Below, one piece after another: positions 6,470 through 9,698 of a DNA stretch of 9,698 bases. Every line of letters begins with the position of its first letter. The stretch's first letter is position 1. This stretch comes from an uncultured Christensenellaceae bacterium. Lineage in GTDB: Bacteria; Bacillota; Clostridia; Christensenellales; Borkfalkiaceae. The stretch lies in NCBI GenBank assembly GCA_910587625.1, contig CAJUMW010000003.1:76115-85812 (forward strand), written 5' to 3'. Both the position numbers and the translations under genes were made by a program. A model generated the notes under the pieces. It saw only the letters and a list, made by a program, of their open reading frames with translations, was not told the DNA's origin and searched no databases.

Positions 6470-7220
6470 GTATCTTTTTAAACCTCCTACTATCGTATTT
6501 ATAAGGCAGCATACAAAGGAATGAAATCTTTTGTATTTTGCCGTGTGAAATTTCAAAATTGTAACGTGCTTCTTTACCCGTCTTACCTATACCGAACCGA
6601 GGCGAAATTATACCGTTCTCGCAAGCCTCACGTTGACTATATACATAAGCACATAGATAACAAAACTTACCGAAAAAAACCTTTGAGCGGTGCATACGAA
6701 TAAATATGTCACTCTGCTCCCTTATTTTATCCCAAACACGGGGCATATTTTGAACGTTACAATGCACGCTACAATCTCCCAACTGTCGGCTCAATGCTTG
6801 AAACATTGGCGCAGACTTATAACGTTTACATAATTCTCCTTGATACTGTGCAGGAAAATATATACCTGAGTCCGATATATACCAATCTATATTATCGGGA
6901 TACGGATATACATATTGATTGACTTCCCCCGATACTAAGTCGGTATAATCATTACCCGCAAGCTCCCATACTTTAAAATCCGCCTCGAAGTGCTGATACT
7001 TCTTTCGCGGAGAGCTATAACAAACGTTTGATATATAATTGCGTTTACGGGCATTTATTACAATACAAAACAGTAAGTCTTTTCCCCTACCTTTCATACC
7101 GCTTACTATTACATTACCGTGTTCAAACAATGAAACAATACGACGTTTATTTATCTTTGAAAAGATAATCACTACCGCAAGTATTACTATTAAAACTATT
7201 GCTAATATATTTAAAATCAT
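6438..7220 (-). CDS. Zot/pI-like filamentous phage assembly ATPase
   Basis: This is the membrane-bound ATPase that drives extrusion of filamentous virions (Zot family, pI of Ff phages). The 260-aa product begins with a transmembrane helix (residues 3-20). A P-loop GMKGRGKD follows at 41-48, then a Walker B-like strand WYISDSG at 113-119, and a conserved segment SRQLGDCSVHCNVQNMPRVW at about 144-163 that matches the family's post-Walker-B helix. It is shorter than Ff pI (about 348 aa) and lacks the C-terminal periplasmic part, which would be unnecessary without an outer membrane. The ATG at 7220 follows the upstream stop closely with TAGGTG as ribosome site. It is the clearest single marker that the element is an inovirus. 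Confidence 0.87.
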   Translation of the reverse strand: MILNILAIVLIVILAVVIIFSKINKRRIVSLFEHGNVIVSGMKGRGKDLLFCIVINARKRNYISNVCYSSPRKKYQHFEADFKVWELAGNDYTDLVSGEVNQYVYPYPDNIDWYISDSGIYFPAQYQGELCKRYKSAPMFQALSRQLGDCSVHCNVQNMPRVWDKIREQSDIFIRMHRSKVFFGKFCYLCAYVYSQREACENGIISPRFGIGKTGKEARYNFEISHGKIQKISFLCMLPYKYDSRRFKKILENNCKDYEA

Positions 7221-7228
7221 ATAAACAC

Positions 7229-7423
7229 CTATATAAACCGCTTAATTATGCGCCATATTATTATAAATGGAAGACACAGCAACACCGCACAAAACAACGT
7301 TGCGAAGCCCTCACAGAAGAATTGACCGTACATTGAACTTGCTGGCGTGCCATTGTAAATCGAATTTGAAATCAATTCATAAATTGATTGATATATATTT
7401 GATAAAATTTTTTTGTACCTCAC
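7229..7423 (-). CDS. Small single-span phage membrane protein (64 aa)
   Basis: Sequence family unknown. A hydrophobic helix occupies about residues 38-58 (FATLFCAVLLCLPFIIIWRI), and the C-terminus is short and basic (IKRFI). It lies between the coat-gene hairpin and the assembly ATPase, so it is probably a minor coat or assembly protein. The start is uncertain: the GTG at 7423 has no ribosome site in front of it. GAGGT (7417-7421) instead sits eight bases before an in-frame ATT at 7408, which would give 59 aa. Confidence 0.65.
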   Translation of the reverse strand: MRYKKILSNIYQSIYELISNSIYNGTPASSMYGQFFCEGFATLFCAVLLCLPFIIIWRIIKRFI

Positions 7424-7435
7424 TTTTTAAAAATT

Positions 7436-7464
7436 TAACGGGCAATCTTTTTGACTGCCCGTTA
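7436..7464 (-). terminator. Hairpin terminator/attenuator just after the coat gene
   Basis: TAACGGGCA (7436-7444) pairs with TGCCCGTTA (7456-7464) across an 11-base loop, and on the minus strand it is followed by AAATTTTTAAAAA. It starts about ten bases after the coat stop codon. Filamentous phages place a partial terminator right after gene VIII so that coat mRNA greatly exceeds downstream mRNA, and this element fits that role. Confidence 0.75.
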
Positions 7465-7473
7465 CTGCTTTAA

Positions 7474-7677
7474 TTAACCGCGGAAATGCAAGAAATTCTG
7501 TACGATATTCATCAAAAGCAAAAATACCGAAACAGCAAGTCCACAAACCGCGAGAACGCCGAGAAACGTAAGTCCGCTTGCAGGGTCGTAAAATACTTTG
7601 GTTATTGTTGGAAGTGTCTCCGCAATCCAAGTGCCTATTGCTGAAAATATATCAGTTATTGCACCGACAACGGTCAC
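7474..7677 (-). CDS. Major coat protein (pVIII-like)
   Basis: This is probably the main virion capsid subunit. From the GTG at 7677 it has 67 residues: an amphipathic N-terminal half (TVVGAITDIFSAIGTWIAETLP), a transmembrane helix at about 38-59 (FLGVLAVCGLAVSVFLLLMN), and a short basic end (NFLHFRG) to contact DNA. That is the layout of filamentous coat proteins, apparently without a cleavable signal peptide. It is followed by a hairpin and preceded by the best Shine-Dalgarno in the phage, AAGGAGG (7705-7711). That site is too far (27 bases) from the GTG but ideally placed for an in-frame ATA at 7695, which would add six residues (IEGSTT). A weaker GAAGG lies ten bases before the GTG. The true start may therefore be non-canonical. 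Confidence 0.78.
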   Translation of the reverse strand: MTVVGAITDIFSAIGTWIAETLPTITKVFYDPASGLTFLGVLAVCGLAVSVFLLLMNIVQNFLHFRG

Positions 7678-7704
7678 AGTTGTTGAACCTTCTATATTTA
7701 TTTA

Positions 7705-7711
7705 CCTCCTT
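7705..7711 (-). promoter_or_regulatory. Strong ribosome binding site of the coat gene
   Basis: AAGGAGG overlaps the stop codon of the upstream 89-aa gene. It is nine bases from an in-frame ATA (7693-7695) and 27 bases from the GTG (7675-7677). No ATG, GTG or TTG lies at normal spacing in any frame. This site is the main reason to suspect an AUA start or a longer coat protein. Confidence 0.6.
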
Positions 7712-7979
7712 AATTATTATCCGTAGTTGAGTTATCTTTTTCGCGCGCATATTCGATAAGCTCAACTTGAATGTCGTTAAATTTTGTAAGTAATAGCTTG
7801 GGGTGTGTTACAAGCATTGTACGAACTTTATCATACCTGCCATTATCTATTAGTTCCTTGCAACGTGTTATAAGTTTTTCGTATGTCATTTTATTTGATA
7901 ACCTCAATTTAAGAATATCCACAAAAAAGTAAAACGCTATGAATAATACTACAACGAGTATTAAAAACAAATATTCCAT
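7710..7979 (-). CDS. Small phage membrane protein with a cytoplasmic tail (89 aa)
   Basis: Not a recognised family. The N-terminal transmembrane helix spans about residues 3-23 (YLFLILVVVLFIAFYFFVDI). A hydrophilic alpha-helical tail of about 65 residues follows, containing YEKLITRCKELIDNGRYDKV, and the end is acidic/Asn-rich. AAGGGGG upstream of the ATG gives a ribosome site, and the preceding gene's stop overlaps it. Sitting just before the coat gene in a tight operon, it may be a minor coat (pVII/pIX position) or assembly factor; the tail is long for a minor coat protein. Confidence 0.7.
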   Translation of the reverse strand: MEYLFLILVVVLFIAFYFFVDILKLRLSNKMTYEKLITRCKELIDNGRYDKVRTMLVTHPKLLLTKFNDIQVELIEYAREKDNSTTDNN

Positions 7980-7988
7980 TATACCCCC

Positions 7989-8168
7989 TTATTTTTTGTC
8001 GTTGCTGTTTGGTGACGATAATAGAAATTTAAGCAAATCTTTGCTTTCAGTCTTGGGAACAAACTTTACCGTTGCTTTACCTATTGTAGCTACACAATCA
8101 TAGTAAGCTATCTTATCCCCTTTATCCGTTACAAACTCTTTTTCTTCAATTGTCATTTCGACTTTCAT
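7989..8168 (-). CDS. Hypothetical 59-aa phage protein, candidate ssDNA-binding protein
   Basis: The gene has an ATG at 8168 with AAGGAGA at 8176-8182 and ends in TAA just before the next gene's ribosome site. The product begins MKVEMTIEEKEFVTDKGD and continues IAYYDCVATIGKATVKFVP, a beta-rich pattern ending in a lysine-containing helix and a polar tail. Ff-type ssDNA-binding protein pV also starts with a KVE strand, is beta-rich, and is encoded upstream of the coat genes, so the position fits. The similarity is weak and the protein is shorter than pV (87 aa), so this is a suggestion. Confidence 0.6.
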   Translation of the reverse strand: MKVEMTIEEKEFVTDKGDKIAYYDCVATIGKATVKFVPKTESKDLLKFLLSSPNSNDKK

Positions 8169-8182
8169 AAATATATCTCCTT

Positions 8183-8267
8183 TGCCGTCTTTCCGTGCTG
8201 TCTTATTTTTTATTATTTTATATCAAGTCTTTTATGAAATCGGGTACTAAACCTAATTTTTTCATAA
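8183..8267 (-). repeat. 85-bp direct repeat, copy A
   Basis: This copy matches 8577-8661 at 83 of 85 positions, the differences lying near 8224-8227. It carries a complete 15-codon ORF plus about 35 bases of untranslated sequence ending GGAAAGACGGCA (minus strand). The two copies lie 394 bases apart and flank the 62-aa gene. Confidence 0.92.
8218..8265 (-). CDS. 15-residue micropeptide, copy A
   Basis: ATG 8265 to TAA 8218-8220 encodes MKKLGLVPDFIKDLI. The ribosome site AAGGAG (8275-8280) is nine bases upstream, as good as that of any gene in the element. A near-identical peptide is encoded in the second repeat copy. An amphipathic, slightly basic short helix is likely. It could be a leader peptide, a tiny virion protein or a membrane-active peptide. 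Confidence 0.5.
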   Translation of the reverse strand: MKKLGLVPDFIKDLI

Positions 8268-8354
8268 TGTTTTGCTCCTTTGCGGTGTTCCGCGACGCCT
8301 TGCGGCGTTTCGTCGTAATTTTCAACGAATCATCGGGCGGACTGTTGGACGGTT

Positions 8355-8543
8355 TTAATATTGTTTTGTCGGCATACCGTCGCAATAACGAGATAACGCC
8401 CGCTTTGCGCACATAACAGATTTGTATTTTTTGTTTACATCAAGATTGTTATTTGCATTGTTTCGGCATTTAAGCGTTGCTGTTCCGTCATCGTGTTCCG
8501 TTATACTATACGATCCGCAATAGTCTTTATAAAAAGTTTTCAT
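8355..8543 (-). CDS. Hypothetical 62-aa phage protein
   Basis: No family recognised. The ATG at 8543 has GAGGTG eight bases upstream. The product starts MKTFYKDYCGSYSITEHDDG, has three cysteines and a basic second half (NKKYKSVMCAKRALSRY). It could be a small, compact DNA-binding or regulatory protein. It lies between the two 85-bp direct repeats, first or second in the long minus-strand transcript, and could be lost by recombination between them. Confidence 0.6.
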   Translation of the reverse strand: MKTFYKDYCGSYSITEHDDGTATLKCRNNANNNLDVNKKYKSVMCAKRALSRYCDGMPTKQY

Positions 8544-8576
8544 CTTATCACCTCAATTTTTATTTTTGGGCGGATA

Positions 8577-8661
8577 TGCCGTCTTTCCGTGCTGTCTTAT
8601 TTTTTATTATTTTATATAAAATCTTTTATGAAATCGGGTACTAAACCTAATTTTTTCATAA
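8577..8661 (-). repeat. 85-bp direct repeat, copy B
   Basis: This is the second copy of the 8183-8267 repeat, with two mismatches. It sits immediately downstream of the minus-strand operon promoter. The untranslated part is conserved as well as the coding part, so the duplication is recent or maintained at DNA/RNA level. Confidence 0.92.
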
Positions 8662-8671
8662 AGTCAGGCAT
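8612..8671 (-). CDS. Micropeptide, copy B (15 or 19 residues)
   Basis: From ATG 8659 the ORF encodes MKKLGLVPDFIKDFI. An in-frame ATG at 8671 adds MPDF, itself an echo of the internal PDF motif. The upstream ribosome site is weak (GTGGAT region), unlike copy A. It is the first ORF in the structural operon mRNA, directly after the promoter and operator O1. Confidence 0.4.
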   Translation of the reverse strand: MPDFMKKLGLVPDFIKDFI

Positions 8672-8680
8672 ATTTTATAT

Positions 8681-8753
8681 CCACATTTATGTAGAACAAT
8701 AACAATATACACCACATATTTGTGGAAGTCAAGCAAAATCAACATATTTGTGG
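8681..8753. promoter_or_regulatory. Three operator-like repeats between the divergent promoters
   Basis: Sites with the consensus CCACATATTTGTGG lie at 8681-8694 (CCACATTTATGTAG, three mismatches), 8712-8725 (exact) and 8740-8753 (CAACATATTTGTGG, one mismatch), with start-to-start spacing of 31 and 28 bp. Half-sites CCACA/TGTGG are inverted. The middle one fills the spacer of the leftward promoter, and the right one abuts the -10 of the rightward promoter. They are the natural binding sites for the adjacent CI-like repressor. Confidence 0.75.
8704..8732 (-). promoter_or_regulatory. Promoter of the phage structural operon
   Basis: On the minus strand, TTGACT (8727-8732) and TATATT (8704-8709) are separated by exactly 17 bp, with the exact operator copy inside the spacer. 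Transcription would start near 8697 and read all the minus-strand genes. The embedded operator implies repression in the lysogen. Confidence 0.75.
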
Positions 8754-8759
8754 TAAAAT
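8751..8759 (+). promoter_or_regulatory. Extended -10 promoter of the repressor gene
   Basis: TGG followed by TAAAAT (8754-8759) is an extended -10 element without a clear -35. It overlaps the right end of the third operator, which suggests autoregulation of the repressor. The repressor ATG is about 30 bases downstream. Confidence 0.5.
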
Positions 8760-8790
8760 TTTTTAAAAAAGCAAAAAAGAGGTAAAAACA

Positions 8791-9057
8791 ATGAAAAATT
8801 ATGGAGAGTTATTAAAAGAACACAGGAAAACAAAAGGAAAAAGCCTTTTAGAAGTAGAAAAAGCAACAGGAATTTCAAACCAAAATTTAAGCCGTTGGGA
8901 ACAAGGAAAAGTAATACCAAGCATAGCATTTTGTGAAATTTTAGCCGATTATTATGAAGTAACGTTAGATGAATTAGTTGACCACGACAGCTCAAAGAAA
9001 ATAAACATAAGCAACAGCTTCAACAATAATTCGGGGAATATGAATATTAAATTTTAG
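8791..9057 (+). CDS. Cro/CI-type (XRE family) repressor, 88 aa
   Basis: This is the predicted lysogeny regulator. The helix-turn-helix covers about residues 18-44 (SLLEVEKATGISNQNLSRWE, then QGKVIPS), with the typical W-E-x-G-x-x-x-P signature. A short helical stretch LADYYEVTLDELVD closes the domain, and an Asn-rich tail (NSFNNNSGNMNIKF) ends it. There is no peptidase domain for RecA-dependent cleavage, so induction is probably not of lambda type. AGAGGT lies seven bases before the ATG. It is divergent from the structural operon, with three operator-like sites in the 130-bp gap between them. Its mRNA continues into the membrane-protein gene, whose ribosome site overlaps its stop codon. Confidence 0.87.
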   Translation: MKNYGELLKEHRKTKGKSLLEVEKATGISNQNLSRWEQGKVIPSIAFCEILADYYEVTLDELVDHDSSKKINISNSFNNNSGNMNIKF

Positions 9058-9068
9058 GAGATAAAAAA

Positions 9069-9374
9069 ATGAAATTTACTTTAAAACTTGCTACAAGCGT
9101 ACTTATAATCACAGGAATTATAATGATTATTGTTGGTATGACTAACAAAGTTGAAACTAATATACCTGGACTATACAACAAAGCCGAAACAGTAATTATA
9201 ACTGAATATGTAGCCATCGGAGTTCTTCTGTTAGCTTTGGGCGTTGCAGGGTTCATTGCCTCAACAGCTATCGGACAACCCAAAGAATTAAATACAAGTT
9301 ATGCAGACCAACCGATAGAAAAGGAAACCAAAACCGAAGAAGAAAAAAAGAGCATATCCGAAGATACGCTCTAA
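9069..9374 (+). CDS. Two-helix membrane protein co-transcribed with the repressor (101 aa)
   Basis: Family unknown. Two hydrophobic helices at about 6-24 (KLATSVLIITGIIMIIVGM) and 46-66 (EYVAIGVLLLALGVAGFIAS) are followed by a highly charged tail of about 35 residues (PIEKETKTEEEKKSISEDTL). AGGAGA (9056-9061) overlaps the repressor stop codon, so the two genes are translated from one mRNA and both should be expressed in the lysogen. A lysogenically expressed small membrane protein suggests superinfection immunity or a host-surface change; this is inference. Confidence 0.75.
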   Translation: MKFTLKLATSVLIITGIIMIIVGMTNKVETNIPGLYNKAETVIITEYVAIGVLLLALGVAGFIASTAIGQPKELNTSYADQPIEKETKTEEEKKSISEDTL

Positions 9375-9387
9375 TTTGCAATTCAAC

Positions 9388-9402
9388 GGGCTTTTTAAGC
9401 CC
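9388..9402 (+). terminator. Weak hairpin after the lysogeny operon
   Basis: GGGCTT (9388-9393) pairs with AAGCCC (9397-9402) around a TTT loop, 13 bases after the stop codon. It is followed by CCC and a late T-rich stretch, not an immediate T run, so termination may be incomplete and leave some read-through toward the recombinase gene. Confidence 0.45.
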
Positions 9403-9433
9403 CCCTACACTTCTATTTTTACAGGGTATTTAT

Positions 9434-9454
9434 TTGACACGCTTAATCTATAAT
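9434..9454 (+). promoter_or_regulatory. Promoter-like elements at the right phage end
   Basis: A perfect TATAAT (9449-9454) abuts the att core directly, and a perfect TTGACA lies at 9434-9439. The spacing between them is only 9 bp, so they cannot form one classical promoter. TATAAT alone could work weakly with GTATTT near 9426. If active it would read across attR into the recombinase gene. Confidence 0.3.
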
Positions 9455-9476
9455 GCTGTGTTTTACGAAGGGTTGG
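9444..9476 (+). other. attR: right phage-host junction, hybrid dif-like site
   Basis: The phage arm TAATCTATAAT (9444-9454) is followed by the spacer GCTGTG (9455-9460) and the host arm TTTTACGAAGGGTTGG (9461-9476). The host arm is the exact reverse complement of 2994-3009. The phage left arm is poorly symmetric with it, so attR should be a weaker recombination site than attL. Confidence 0.8.
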
Positions 9477-9531
9477 ATATATATTAAAATTGAATAGGAG
9501 AGAGAAACTTAGCCCTCTTTAAAATAAAATT

Positions 9532-9698
9532 ATGTCAAATTATTACATGCAGAGAAACAATAAAAATATAGAAACAATCGAAAAATTGTTGAACGAAGTT
9601 TTGCCATCTTTTTGTTACGACTATTTTTTAGCGATTGATAGCCAGACATCTACACTGACTAGACTTAACTATGCGCACGATTTGAAAATCTTTTTTTA
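9532..9698 (+). CDS. Tyrosine recombinase, N-terminal fragment (XerS-like, host gene; cut by the window end)
   Basis: The 55 visible residues form the N-terminal core-binding (SAM-like) domain of a tyrosine recombinase: IETIEKLLNEVLPSFCYDYF, then ST-LTRLNYAHDLKIFF. This resembles single-recombinase Xer proteins of the XerS type (pattern LP..V..YY...T...Y..DL..F). The catalytic domain lies beyond the window. ATG 9532 is preceded in frame by a stop at 9520-9522. Its best ribosome site, AGGAGAG (9496-9502), is unusually distant (29 bases), with AGAG/CTCT complementarity between that might shorten the gap. The gene lies outside attR, 56 bp from the host arm, so it belongs to the chromosome and not to the phage. 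In streptococci, difSL likewise lies directly upstream of xerS. Confidence 0.72.
   Translation, partial: MSNYYMQRNNKNIETIEKLLNEVLPSFCYDYFLAIDSQTSTLTRLNYAHDLKIFF

Larger units (their letters stand above)
3010..9454 (-). mobile_element. Inovirus-like (filamentous) prophage integrated at a dif-like site
   Basis: The element is about 6445 bp, in the usual inovirus range. It is bounded by a direct repeat of GCTGTGTTTT[G/A]CGAA. It encodes a Zot/pI-type ATPase, a small single-span coat protein followed by a hairpin, a secreted repeat-rich C-terminally anchored protein, several small membrane proteins, an HUH rolling-circle Rep, and a divergent CI-like repressor. Most genes are on the minus strand and closely packed. 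It carries no integrase, transposase or secretin gene. The host flanks combine into a perfect 16-bp inverted repeat when the element is removed, which supports precise insertion. It appears intact, since no phage gene is visibly broken. Confidence 0.88.

Noticed and set aside
8218..8412. 64-aa minus-strand open frame ending in the micropeptide
   Set aside because: Its start lies inside the 62-aa gene without a ribosome site, whereas the internal ATG at 8265 has AAGGAG at good spacing. Only the last 15 codons are supported.
9434..9454. TTGACA plus TATAAT as a single classical promoter at the right phage end
   Set aside because: The spacing is only 9 bp. The elements are reported as promoter-like with low confidence, not as a firm promoter.
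3010..9454. Transposon bounded by terminal inverted repeats
   Set aside because: The outer inverted arms belong to the host site, the cores are in direct orientation, and no transposase is present. Site-specific integration explains all of it.

Overview
The window looks like the chromosome of a low-GC, Gram-positive (Clostridia-type) bacterium carrying a complete filamentous-phage (inovirus-like) prophage of about 6.45 kb. The assignment rests on the AT-rich, Firmicutes-style codon use, the strong AGGAGG-type ribosome binding sites, the glycogen synthase/phosphorylase pair, and the absence of a phage secretin gene, which a host without an outer membrane would not need. The species cannot be named from this sequence.

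Left chromosomal flank (1-3009): the 3' end of glycogen synthase (glgA), then glycogen phosphorylase (glgP) closed by a strong hairpin. The glgP N-terminus holds a diverged 40-bp duplication that shifts the frame. After glgP comes a near-consensus promoter pointing right (2955-2983), then one half of a perfect inverted repeat (2994-3009).

Prophage (about 3010-9454): the core GCTGTGTTTT[G/A]CGAA is present at both ends in direct orientation. Joining the outer flanks across one core rebuilds a perfect site: CCAACCCTTCGTAAAA, spacer GCTGTG, TTTTACGAAGGGTTGG. That is the architecture of a Xer/dif recombination site. Just to its right the N-terminus of a tyrosine recombinase begins (9532, cut by the window end). 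The prophage has no integrase of its own, so it most likely integrates with this host recombinase at the host's dif-like site, and in doing so it separates the recombinase gene from its promoter.

Phage genes, read on the minus strand from right to left: a promoter with operators; a duplicated 15-residue micropeptide around a 62-aa gene; a 59-aa possible ssDNA-binding protein; an 89-aa membrane protein; the major coat protein, followed by a hairpin; a 64-aa membrane protein; a Zot/pI-like assembly ATPase; a pIII-like secreted protein with a long GYNTGKQDG-type repeat tract and a C-terminal anchor; a 242-aa membrane-anchored protein in the pVI position; a structured, locally GC-rich intergenic region; and a replication module. 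That module is built like plasmid pMV158: a rolling-circle origin hairpin whose loop region contains TACTACGA, a CopG-like ribbon-helix-helix repressor too short for common gene callers, an HUH Rep, and a 105-aa unknown protein. On the plus strand at the right end, divergent from the structural operon, lie a Cro/CI-type repressor and a two-helix membrane protein.

The inferred system: the CI-like repressor acts at the shared operators to control the virion operon, CopG and Rep control rolling-circle copying, the ATPase and membrane proteins extrude virions, and host Xer recombination handles integration.
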